Below are positions 7,712-15,568 of a DNA stretch of 34,810 nucleotides, in pieces. Source of the stretch: Sphingomonas hengshuiensis (GTDB lineage: Bacteria > Pseudomonadota > Alphaproteobacteria > Sphingomonadales > Sphingomonadaceae); NCBI GenBank assembly GCA_003240755.1, contig QFNF01000032.1:1-34810 (forward strand). Reading direction: 5' to 3'. The first letter of the stretch is position 1. Every line of letters begins with the position of its first letter. Position numbers and translations under genes: made by a program. Below the pieces are notes generated by a model that was not told the DNA's origin, searched no databases, and saw nothing but the letters and a program-made list of their open reading frames with translations.

Positions 7712-8283
7712 CAGACTGCACGAACCTCCGTCACTTCGGGAACATAATATTTCAGCAGTTGCTCGATACCGTTCTTCAGCGTCGCGCTGGACGACGGGCA
7801 ACCCGAACAGGCACCCTGGAGCTGCAGATACACCTTGCCCTGGTCGAATCCGCGATAGACGATATCGCCGCCGTCGTTGGCGACCGCCGGGCGTACCCGC
7901 GTCTCGATCAGCTCCTTGATCTGTTCGACGATATCGGCGTCCTCGGGATTGTCGGCGAAGCTTTCCTCCGCCGGAACCGAGAAGCCCGCGCTGCCGGTCG
8001 CATGGAACAACGGCATCCGCCCGCCGAAATGGTCGAGCAGCAGGGCGAGCACATCGGGCTTCAGGTCGGCCCATTCGCTCCCCGGCGCCTTCGTGACCGA
8101 TACGAAGTCGCGGCCGAAGAACACGCCGATGACGTCGCCCAGCGCGAAAAGCTGCGTGGCCAGCGGCGACGCCTCCGCTTCCTCGGGGGACGCGAAATCG
8201 CGCGTGCCCGCATCCATCACGACCTGCCCGGGCAGGAACTTCAGCGTCGCCGGATTGGGCGTGGATTCGGTTTCGATCAACAT
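7711..8283 (-). CDS. nfuA: NifU/Nfu-type Fe-S cluster carrier
   Basis: This 190-aa protein has an N-terminal Nfu_N domain (MLIETESTPNPATLKFLPGQ) and a C-terminal NifU-like domain with the cluster-binding pair GACSGCPSSSATLKNGIEQLL (C-x2-C). It assembles and hands over [4Fe-4S] clusters to client enzymes. A second ATG nine bases earlier (8290-8292, MDG) is possible, but the family N-terminus is MLIETE. It heads the seven-gene minus-strand run and is far from the suf operon (19.3-25.3 kb) on which it would depend for clusters. Confidence 0.94.
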   Translation of the reverse strand: MLIETESTPNPATLKFLPGQVVMDAGTRDFASPEEAEASPLATQLFALGDVIGVFFGRDFVSVTKAPGSEWADLKPDVLALLLDHFGGRMPLFHATGSAGFSVPAEESFADNPEDADIVEQIKELIETRVRPAVANDGGDIVYRGFDQGKVYLQLQGACSGCPSSSATLKNGIEQLLKYYVPEVTEVRAV

Positions 8284-8384
8284 GCCGTCCATGTGGCGGC
8301 ATGGCGGCGGGGGATCAAGGGCGGCCCCATGGAAACGCTGCGTTCCCGCCCGCCCCGGGCCGCGTTGCCACTGTCGCTGCGGTA

Positions 8385-8401
8385 CGTTACCAGCCGTAAC
8401 G
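8385..8401. promoter_or_regulatory. Inverted repeat in the nfuA / Crp-Fnr gene divergent region
   Basis: CGTTAC-CAGCC-GTAACG is a perfect 6-bp inverted repeat with a 5-base spacer, 24 bases before the regulator GTG and about 100 bases before nfuA. It is a candidate operator for autoregulation by the adjacent Crp/Fnr protein; it does not match the TTGAT-type FNR or TGTGA-type CRP box. Confidence 0.35.
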
Positions 8402-8424
8402 ATCTGACAAGGGGACCATGACCG

Positions 8425-9144
8425 GTGATCGAAACGCATCTGGCGAAGCTGCGCGCGCGCGACACGATATCGCCGGAGGAAGAATCGGTCATCCGCGCGT
8501 CGCTGGGCGAGGTGCGCGACCTGCCGGCGCACAGGACCTGCATCCGCGCCGGCGAACGGCTGAGTTCCAGCACGCTGCTGCTCGAAGGGCTGATGTGCCG
8601 GTACAAGGACCTGCCGGGCGGCGACCGGCAGATCACCGAAATCCACGTCGCGGGGGACTTTCTCGACCTGCACAGCTTCTCGCTGAAACAGCTCGACCAT
8701 AATGTCATGACGCTCACCCCGTGCCGCGTCGTGCTGGTCCCGCATGTGAAGCTGACCGAGATTACCGAGGAGCACCCCCATCTGGCGCGGGTCTATTGGT
8801 TCCTGACCGCGCTCGACGCCGCGATCCACCGCGAATGGGAATTGTCGCTCGGCCGGCGGACCGCGATCCAGCGGATCGCGCACCTGATCTGCGAATTGCA
8901 CGTGCGGCTGGGGCTGATCGCGCTGGCCGACGATACCGGCTTTGCGCTGCCGCTGACGCAGGCCGACCTGTCGGACTGCACCGGCCTGACCCCGGTCCAT
9001 GTCAACCGCACGCTGCGCGAGCTGCGCGAACGCGGCCTCGTGGAATTTCGCGGGCGGCGGGTGTCGATCCACGATCTCGCCGGGCTGCGGTCGCTGGCCG
9101 AGTTCGACGATGCCTATCTCTATCTGCGGCGCGAGGATCGATAG
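8425..9144 (+). CDS. Crp/Fnr family transcriptional regulator
   Basis: The 239-aa protein has an N-terminal cyclic-nucleotide-binding-like beta-roll (about 20-130) and a C-terminal Crp-type helix-turn-helix (LTQADLSDCTGLTPVHVNRTLRELRERGLV). It lacks the N-terminal cysteine cluster of oxygen-sensing FNR, so its signal is unknown. The recognition helix reads PVHVNR, not the E-x-x-S-R of FNR or R-E-x-x-x-R of CRP, so its DNA target should differ from both classical boxes. The start is GTG with AAGGGG about ten bases upstream; an ATG seven bases earlier is in another frame. It stands alone between nfuA and the M16 peptidase. Confidence 0.9.
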   Translation: MIETHLAKLRARDTISPEEESVIRASLGEVRDLPAHRTCIRAGERLSSSTLLLEGLMCRYKDLPGGDRQITEIHVAGDFLDLHSFSLKQLDHNVMTLTPCRVVLVPHVKLTEITEEHPHLARVYWFLTALDAAIHREWELSLGRRTAIQRIAHLICELHVRLGLIALADDTGFALPLTQADLSDCTGLTPVHVNRTLRELRERGLVEFRGRRVSIHDLAGLRSLAEFDDAYLYLRREDR

Positions 9145-9248
9145 GGGAAAGCTGAGCGGGCGCTGAACGCCGCGGCCGGAACAGCTTTATATTTGCATCG
9201 GGCCGTCGATACTGGTCGCGGCGTTGCAACGACGCTACACCCTGGCGC

Positions 9249-12167
9249 ATGGCATCCCTGTATCGACTGGCCACGGGTGGCTTCACGACCCTGGCCCTGA
9301 TCGCCGCGCCGCTCGCCGCGCAGACCCCGCCCGCATCGCCCGCGCCCGCTTCACCGGTCCCCGCGCGCCAGCTTCCGCCGCTGGAACCGGTGGCGCAGGG
9401 GCCGGACACGCCGTGGCTGTTCCGGGGCAGCGACATTCCGCCCGATCGCACATGGACCTATGGCGTGCTGCCGAACGGGCTGAAATATGCGGTGCGCAGG
9501 AACGGCGTGCCGCCGGGGCAGATCGCGATCCGCGTCGCGATCGGCACCGGTTCGCTGATGGAAACCGATGGCGAGCGCGGCTTCGCGCACCTGATCGAAC
9601 ACCTCACCTTTCGCGGATCGGTCCATGTTCCCGATGGTGAATCGAAACGCGTGTGGCAGCGCCTCGGCGTGACCTTCGGCTCCGACAGCAACGCATCGAC
9701 CAGCTTCACCCAGACCGTCTACAAGCTCGACCTGCCGTCCGCCACGCCCGCCGGGCTGGACGAGAGCATGAAGATCCTGTCGGGGATGATGGCCGAACCG
9801 ACGCTCAGCCAGGCGGCGCTCGACGCCGAACGGCCGGTCGTCCTGTCCGAACAGCGCGAACAGCCCGGACCCCAGGTGCGCTTCGGCGACGCGGTGCGCG
9901 CGCTGTTCTTCGCCGGGCAGCCGCTGTCCGACCGCTCGCCGATCGGCAATGTCGACACGCTGCAGGCCGCGACCGCCGCCAGCGTGAAGGCGTTCCACGA
10001 CCGCTGGTATCGCCCCGACCGTGCCATCATCGTCATCGCCGGCGATGCCGAACCCGCCATCCTCGAAGCGATGGTGAAGAAGCATTTCTCCGCATGGACC
10101 GGTGCCGGCCCGTCGCCCGCCGATCCAAAATTCGGTTCGCCCAGGGCGGACGAACCGGTCGCGGCGGTGGTCAGCGAACCGACCATGCCGACGCTGGTGC
10201 AGATGGCGGTCTTGCGGCCGTGGACCGTCGGCGACGACACGATCCTGTTCAACCAGGAACGCATGATCGACCAGATCGCGTTGCGTATCCTCAACCGGCG
10301 CCTGGAAAGCCGCGCCCGCGCCGGCGGCAGCTTCATTTCCGCCGGCGCCAACCTCGACGACGTGTCGCGGTCGGCCAACATCACCCAGCTTTCCATCCTG
10401 CCGCTGGGCGACGACTGGCCGGCGGCGCTGCGTGACGTGCGACAGGCGATCGCCGATGCGATGCGCACGCCCCCGACCCAGGCGGAGATCGACCGCGAGG
10501 TCGCCGAGATCCGCGCGGGCATGGAGAACGAGGTCCGCACCGCCCCGGTGACGGCCGGCGCGCTGCTGGCCGACAACCTCATCTCCGCGACCGATATCCG
10601 CGAAACGGTCGCCGGTCCCGAAACCTCGCTGCGTATCTTCGAAGGCGCGGTGACGAAGAAGTTCTTCACCCCCGCCCGCGTACAGGCAGCGACGAAGAAG
10701 GTGTTCGACGGCACGGCCACCCGTGCCATCGTCAACAGCCGCACGCCCGACCCGACGGCGCAGGCAAAGCTCACCGCCGCGCTGTCCGAAAGGATCGCCG
10801 GCACCGCGACCCGGCGCAGCGGGCAGGCGGCGATCGGATTCGACCGGCTGGCCCCGCTCGGCAAGCCGGGCACCATCGTCACGCGCAGCATGGCGCTCGC
10901 CGATCCGCCGGTCGAGCGCGTCGACTTCGCCAACGGATCGTCGCTGCTGCTGTTCCCCAATGAATCGGAGACGGGCAAGGTCTATGTCCGCGTCCGCTTC
11001 GGTCGCGGGCTGAACGCGCTGCCGACCGACCGGCGGACCCCGGCCTTCGCCGCCGATCTGGCGCTCGTCGCCTCGGGCATCCGGACGCCAAAGGGTGTGC
11101 TGGGGCAGGAGGAACTCGACCGGCTGACCGGCGGGCGGCAGATCGGGCTGTCCTTCGCCATGGAAGACGACGCGTTCAGCCTGTCGGGCATCACCACCGC
11201 CGCCGACCTGGCCGACCAGTTGAAGCTGATCGCGGCCAAGCTCCAGTCGCCGGCATGGGACCCGGCCCCGGTCGCGCGGGCGCGGGCGGTGATGCTGGCC
11301 AGCTACGACGCGCTCGGCGCCTCGCCCGACGGGGTGATGGCACGCGATCTCGACGGACTGCTCCATGCCGGCGATCCGCGCTGGGGCGCGCCCGACCGCA
11401 AGGAGATCGAGGCGCTGACCCCGGCGGCGTTCAAGGCGCTGTGGGCGCCGCTGCTCGCATCGGGACCGGTCGAGGTGCAGGTGTTCGGGGATGTGCGGCA
11501 GCAGCCGGCGATCGATGCGGTCGCGGCGACGATCGGCGCGATGACGCCGCGCCTGCCCGCGACCACCCCGCTGCCGCCGGTCCGCTTTCCCGCCCATGTC
11601 GCCACCCCGGTCACGCGCACCCATGGCGGCCAGCCGAACCAGGCGGCGGCGGCGATCGCGTGGCCGACCGGTGCCGGCAGCGCGGGGCTGACCGAAAGCC
11701 GCAAGCTGGAGGTGCTGGCCGCCGTGTTCCGCGACCGGCTGCTCGACCGGCTGCGCAGCCAGGCGGGGGTCAGCTATTCGCCGAACGTCGACAATGGCTG
11801 GCCGGTCGGTCTGCCGGGGGGCGGGCGGATCATGGCGATCGGCATGGTGCCGCCCGACAAGACCGGTTTCTTCTTCGAACTGGCGCGCGAACTGGCCGCC
11901 GATCTGGTCAGGACGCCGGTCCCCGATGACGAGCTGGAGCGCGCAAAGCTGCCGGTGATCCAGATGGTCGCGCGCATGTCGAGCGGGAACATGTTCTGGA
12001 TGAACCAGACCGCCGGCGGCACGCGCGATCCGGCACGGCTGGCCGCGATCCCCGGCATCATCAACGATATCCGCGGCACGACCCCCGCCGAGCTGCAGGC
12101 GCTGGCGGCGAGATATCTGGTGCCGTCAAGGGACTGGTCGATGCAGGTCCTGCCCGAAAAGAAGTGA
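9249..12167 (+). CDS. Secreted M16 family zinc metallopeptidase
   Basis: This is a 972-aa periplasmic or surface peptidase of the insulysin/pitrilysin family. A signal peptide (about residues 1-24, ending LAAQ) precedes a proline-rich linker. The inverted zinc motif is HLIEH (H114, E117, H118), with the distal acidic pair in ERPVVLSEQRE (E194, E201). Two tandem M16 halves follow; the second half (from about residue 540) lacks an HxxEH, as is usual. YSPNVDNGWPVGLPG near the C-terminus matches the R/Y substrate-binding strand of the second half. No ribosome-binding site is evident at the ATG; an AT-rich TTTATATTTG about 60 bases upstream is a possible -10. It likely degrades peptides or helps envelope turnover. 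Confidence 0.93.
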   Translation: MASLYRLATGGFTTLALIAAPLAAQTPPASPAPASPVPARQLPPLEPVAQGPDTPWLFRGSDIPPDRTWTYGVLPNGLKYAVRRNGVPPGQIAIRVAIGTGSLMETDGERGFAHLIEHLTFRGSVHVPDGESKRVWQRLGVTFGSDSNASTSFTQTVYKLDLPSATPAGLDESMKILSGMMAEPTLSQAALDAERPVVLSEQREQPGPQVRFGDAVRALFFAGQPLSDRSPIGNVDTLQAATAASVKAFHDRWYRPDRAIIVIAGDAEPAILEAMVKKHFSAWTGAGPSPADPKFGSPRADEPVAAVVSEPTMPTLVQMAVLRPWTVGDDTILFNQERMIDQIALRILNRRLESRARAGGSFISAGANLDDVSRSANITQLSILPLGDDWPAALRDVRQAIADAMRTPPTQAEIDREVAEIRAGMENEVRTAPVTAGALLADNLISATDIRETVAGPETSLRIFEGAVTKKFFTPARVQAATKKVFDGTATRAIVNSRTPDPTAQAKLTAALSERIAGTATRRSGQAAIGFDRLAPLGKPGTIVTRSMALADPPVERVDFANGSSLLLFPNESETGKVYVRVRFGRGLNALPTDRRTPAFAADLALVASGIRTPKGVLGQEELDRLTGGRQIGLSFAMEDDAFSLSGITTAADLADQLKLIAAKLQSPAWDPAPVARARAVMLASYDALGASPDGVMARDLDGLLHAGDPRWGAPDRKEIEALTPAAFKALWAPLLASGPVEVQVFGDVRQQPAIDAVAATIGAMTPRLPATTPLPPVRFPAHVATPVTRTHGGQPNQAAAAIAWPTGAGSAGLTESRKLEVLAAVFRDRLLDRLRSQAGVSYSPNVDNGWPVGLPGGGRIMAIGMVPPDKTGFFFELARELAADLVRTPVPDDELERAKLPVIQMVARMSSGNMFWMNQTAGGTRDPARLAAIPGIINDIRGTTPAELQALAARYLVPSRDWSMQVLPEKK

Positions 12168-12172
12168 CGGGC

Positions 12173-12213
12173 CGGGTGGTGACGGGGGCATCCTACGCCC
12201 CGGCCACCACCCG
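12173..12213. terminator. Bidirectional terminator between M16 peptidase and MFS genes
   Basis: A long inverted repeat, CGGGTGGTG / CACCACCCG with an inner GGGGC / GCCCC stem, lies between the convergent stops and overlaps the last codons of the MFS gene. There is no U-tract, but position and stability fit a shared terminator. Confidence 0.5.
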
Positions 12214-13374
12214 CCGGACCGGCGCGCCGGTCAGGACCGCCAGTCCCCAGATCGCAAACCCGCCCAGTGCCAGCGCGGCGCCCACGATCCCGGTCGATGT
12301 CCAGCCATGACCGGCGGCGATCGCCAGTCCGCCCGCCCATGGCCCGATCGCATTGGCGGTGTTGAACGCCGAATGGTTGAGCGACGCGGCAAGGCTCTGG
12401 CCGTGTTCGGCGATATCCATCAACCGCGTCTGGAGCACGGTGCCCAGCGCCCCGCCGATGCCGATCAGGAACACGATCGCCAGCATCGACCACAACTGCC
12501 CCGCCGCCAGCGGGTACAGCGCCAGCGTCGCCGCGCTCCACAGCAGCAATCCGCCCGCGGTCGGCATCAGCGCGCGGTCGGCGAAGCGCGGCACGACCAG
12601 ATTGCCGACGGTCATGCCGATGCCGAACACCGCCAGCACGACCGGCACCATCGCCGGGCCGGCGCCCGTCACCTCGATCACCGTCGAGGCGAGATAGGTA
12701 TAGACCGCGAACATGCCGCCAAAGCCGATCGCGCCGATACCCAGCGTCAGCCAGAGCTGGCCCGAGCGCAGCACGCCCAGTTCGGCCAGCGGGCTGGCCG
12801 ACCGGTCCGGACGGTCGCGCGGCGCGACCCATGCCACCATCGCCATCGTCGCGGCGGCCAGCACCGCGACCACCCCGAAGCCCCAGCGCCACCCGATCGC
12901 CTGGCCCAGCGCGTTGGCGAGCGGTACGCCGACGATCGTCGCCGTCGTCAGCCCGAGCATGACCCGCCCGATCGCCTGGGTCCGCTTCTCCGCCGGAACC
13001 AGCGATGCCGCGACCAGCGCCGCGATGCCGAAATAGGCGCCATGCGGCAGGCCGCTGAAGAATCGCGCGACCAGCATCGCCTCGTAGGTCGGGGCCAGCG
13101 CGCTTGCGGCGTTGGCGATCCCGAAACACGCCATCAGCGCGATCAGCACCGTACGCCGCGCCATCCGCGCGGTCAGCACCGCCAGCAGCGGCGCGCCCAC
13201 CACCACGCCCAGCGCATAGGCACTGATGACATGGCCCGCCGTCGGTTCGTCGATGCCGAGGCCGGGTGCGAAGAACGGCACCAGGCTCATCGTCGCGAAC
13301 TCGGTCGTTCCGATCGCGAAGCCGCCAAGCGCGAGCGCGAGATGGACGATGGCGGGGGCAGGGGTTCTGGACAC
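12193..13374 (-). CDS. MFS transporter, DHA1 (AraJ/sugar-efflux type)
   Basis: This is a 393-aa inner-membrane exporter with about twelve hydrophobic helices. GGFAIGTTEFATMSLVPFFA in helix 1 and the loop 2-3 motif VLTARMARRTVLIALM are typical of the AraJ/YdhP/NepI-like DHA1 group, which exports small molecules, sugars, nucleosides or drugs. I chose GTG 13374 because AAGGAG lies seven bases upstream; an upstream in-frame start at 13416 would add a Cys-rich non-membrane stretch and bury that site. A perfect 15-base palindrome sits at the ribosome-binding site. The substrate cannot be deduced. Confidence 0.9.
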   Translation of the reverse strand: MSRTPAPAIVHLALALGGFAIGTTEFATMSLVPFFAPGLGIDEPTAGHVISAYALGVVVGAPLLAVLTARMARRTVLIALMACFGIANAASALAPTYEAMLVARFFSGLPHGAYFGIAALVAASLVPAEKRTQAIGRVMLGLTTATIVGVPLANALGQAIGWRWGFGVVAVLAAATMAMVAWVAPRDRPDRSASPLAELGVLRSGQLWLTLGIGAIGFGGMFAVYTYLASTVIEVTGAGPAMVPVVLAVFGIGMTVGNLVVPRFADRALMPTAGGLLLWSAATLALYPLAAGQLWSMLAIVFLIGIGGALGTVLQTRLMDIAEHGQSLAASLNHSAFNTANAIGPWAGGLAIAAGHGWTSTGIVGAALALGGFAIWGLAVLTGAPVRRVVAGA

Positions 13375-13675
13375 GGAGACGCTCCTTGCTGCGTCGCAGC
13401 ATTGCGAGCGGGGCATATGGGAGCGTCCGGCGCGAGGTCAACCTGGGCGGGAAGGGAAGTTCCCGCCTCCGACGGGGACGTGGCGGGTGCCGGATTGCGG
13501 CGGGGTCGGGGCGGTCGCCGGCGAACCGGACGCGGGCTTTCCTACAGCCCTGCCGTCATGCGACGATCATGTCCGCGCTCTTTCCTGCCGTCGATCCTGT
13601 TCTCGGACTTGAGTCACCGCCCGGACGTCGCGCGAAACGCGCACGAGTGTGACTTTTGTGAACTTTGGTGCCGGA
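13375..13675. other. Intergenic region between MFS gene and acyl-CoA synthetase gene
   Basis: These 301 bases hold no convincing gene on either strand. The MFS-proximal end carries the ribosome-binding site and a perfect palindrome (13387-13401). A small GGGAA-G-TTCCC repeat lies near 13457. A weak GCGCG-AAA-CGCGC hairpin near 13630-13643 is the only candidate terminator for the acyl-CoA synthetase gene. The rest shows no recognisable promoter consensus. Confidence 0.6.
13387..13401. promoter_or_regulatory. Perfect palindrome at the MFS gene ribosome-binding site
   Basis: TGCTGCG-T-CGCAGCA is a perfect 7-bp inverted repeat with a single central base. It starts at the first A of the AAGGAG ribosome-binding site, 13 bases upstream of the GTG. 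Its compact symmetric form suits a dimeric repressor operator better than an RNA hairpin. Confidence 0.4.
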
Positions 13676-15466
13676 TCACCCCCGGTACAGCGCGTCCAGC
13701 CGCTCGCCATACACTTCCTTCAGCACATGGCGCCGGATCTTCAGGCTGGCGGTAAGCTGTTGATTTTCTATCGTAAAGGGTTCGTCGGCGATGATGAAGC
13801 GGCGGATGCGTTCGGTGACGGACAGGTCCTTGTTGACCCGATCGACCGCCGCGCCCAGCGCCGCGCGATAGTCGCTGTCCTCGCGCAGCCGGGCAAAGTC
13901 GCAACGCGCGCCGCCCCTTGCGCAGAATTGCTGGGTCCATTCGGCATCGGGCACGATCACCGCCACCATATAGGGTCGCCGGTCGCCGACGATCATCGCC
14001 TGCGCGATCTCGTCCTGCAGCGTCAGCATCCCCTCGACCTTTTGCGGGGCGACATTGTCCCCCTTGTCGTTGACGATGATGTCCTTCTTCCGGTCGGTGA
14101 TGCGGATGCGCCCCTTGGCGTCGATCTCGCCAATGTCCCCGGTGTGCAGCCAGCCGTCCTTGAGCACGCGCGCGGTTTCGACCTCGTTGCGCCAATAGCC
14201 GTGCATGACCAGCTCGCCGCGGACCAGGATCTCGCCGTCCTCGGCGATACGGACCTCGGTGTCGACCAGCGGCGGGCCGACCGTGTCCATCTTGATCCCC
14301 GCCGCCGGGCGGTTGCACGAGATGATCGGCGACGCCTCGGTCTGGCCATAGCCTTGGAGGAAGGTGAGGCCCAGCGACTGGAAGAACCCGCCGACCTCCG
14401 GATTGAGCGGCGCGCCGCCCGACACCATCGCCTTCAACCGCCTGCCGAACCGCTTGGCGATCCTGGGTTTCAGCAGCGTGTCGACCAGCAGCTTGGTCGG
14501 GCGGTCGAGCAGGGAGGGGCCATCCTCCTTCCCCCCGATCGCCACGGCACGGTCGAGCAGCCACGACGACACGCGTCCCTGTTTCTGCACCGCCTTGGTG
14601 ATCCGCGTGCGCAGCACCTCGAACAGCCGGGGAACGACGACCATGATCGTCGGGCGCACCTCCTCGATATTGCTCGCCAGCTTGTCGAGGCCTTCGCTGT
14701 AATAGATCTGCCCGCCCAGCGCGATCGGGAAATACTGGCCGCCGGTATGTTCATAGGCGTGGCTGAGCGGCAGGAACGACAGGAAGACTTCGTCGTCCCA
14801 GCCGAAATCCTCCGCTATCACGGTGCAGCAGCCATGGACGTTGTGCAGGATCGCGCCGTGACGCTGCATCACGCCGCGCGGCGACCCGCCGGTGCCCGAG
14901 GTATAGATGATGCAGGCCAGGTCCTCGCGCCGGAAATCCGCCTGCGCCGCGACGCCTGCCGGATCGGCGGGGTGCCGCGCGATCAGGTCGTGCCAGTCAT
15001 GGAACTCCAGGCTGCCCTGCTGCGCGGTACGCATCGGTTCGATCATGATGATCTTTTCCGACGAATGCGTGGCGCGCAGCGCGGCGGGCAGGACGATGCG
15101 CGCCAGCTTCTCGGTCGACACGATGATCGCGCACGCACCCGAATTCTCGATGATATGGCCGTGGTCGCGCACGGTGTTGGTGACATAGGTCGGAACCGTC
15201 ACGCACCCTGCCGCCATGATCGCCAGGTCGGAAATGCACCATTCCGGCCGGTTCTCGCTGACCAGCATCACCCGGTCGCCGCGTTCCAGCCCGATCGCGC
15301 GCAATGCGGTGGCCAGCGACGCGACCTGCCGTGCCGCCTCCGCCCAACTGATCGACGTCCATGTTCCGCCGGTCTTGGCCCACAGGAACGGCGCATCGCC
15401 CCGTTCGGCGGCGCGCGCGAAGAACATCGCGACCAGATTGGGGAATCGTTCCAGTTGCCGGGCCAT
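13676..15466 (-). CDS. Long-chain acyl-CoA synthetase (AMP-forming)
   Basis: This enzyme activates long-chain fatty acids to acyl-CoA through an acyl-adenylate, at the inner face of the membrane. The 596-aa protein shows the AMP-binding signature ACIIYTSGTGGSPRGVM, the motif QGYGQTEASPIISCN, the adenosine-binding DGWLHTGDIGEID and the hinge ITDRKKDIIVNDKGDNVAPQ, with a catalytic Lys near the C-terminus (TASLKIRRHV). It resembles the FAA1/FadD15 eukaryote-like branch rather than E. coli FadD. ATG 15466 has AAGGA about eight bases upstream. The frame stays open far upstream across the antisense of the ggt gene; that extension has no site and no family match. Confidence 0.94.
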   Translation of the reverse strand: MARQLERFPNLVAMFFARAAERGDAPFLWAKTGGTWTSISWAEAARQVASLATALRAIGLERGDRVMLVSENRPEWCISDLAIMAAGCVTVPTYVTNTVRDHGHIIENSGACAIIVSTEKLARIVLPAALRATHSSEKIIMIEPMRTAQQGSLEFHDWHDLIARHPADPAGVAAQADFRREDLACIIYTSGTGGSPRGVMQRHGAILHNVHGCCTVIAEDFGWDDEVFLSFLPLSHAYEHTGGQYFPIALGGQIYYSEGLDKLASNIEEVRPTIMVVVPRLFEVLRTRITKAVQKQGRVSSWLLDRAVAIGGKEDGPSLLDRPTKLLVDTLLKPRIAKRFGRRLKAMVSGGAPLNPEVGGFFQSLGLTFLQGYGQTEASPIISCNRPAAGIKMDTVGPPLVDTEVRIAEDGEILVRGELVMHGYWRNEVETARVLKDGWLHTGDIGEIDAKGRIRITDRKKDIIVNDKGDNVAPQKVEGMLTLQDEIAQAMIVGDRRPYMVAVIVPDAEWTQQFCARGGARCDFARLREDSDYRAALGAAVDRVNKDLSVTERIRRFIIADEPFTIENQQLTASLKIRRHVLKEVYGERLDALYRG

Positions 15467-15568
15467 CTCGCATCCTTCTCCTGCCGGCGGGTGTAGGCCA
15501 GACAGAACCGTAACGGCAACGCCCGAGAGCGGGTGACGGGGGCGATGCGCTTGGTTAGGAAGGGCGGC

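Noticed and set aside
8425..9144. Considered an oxygen-sensing FNR that would act on the TTGAT box at 28950.
   Set aside because: The N-terminal cysteine cluster is missing and the recognition helix lacks E-x-x-S-R, so neither oxygen sensing nor that target is supported.
9351..11624. A 757-codon minus-strand frame inside the M16 peptidase gene.
   Set aside because: Antisense shadow of a gene with clear motifs; no start site and biased composition.
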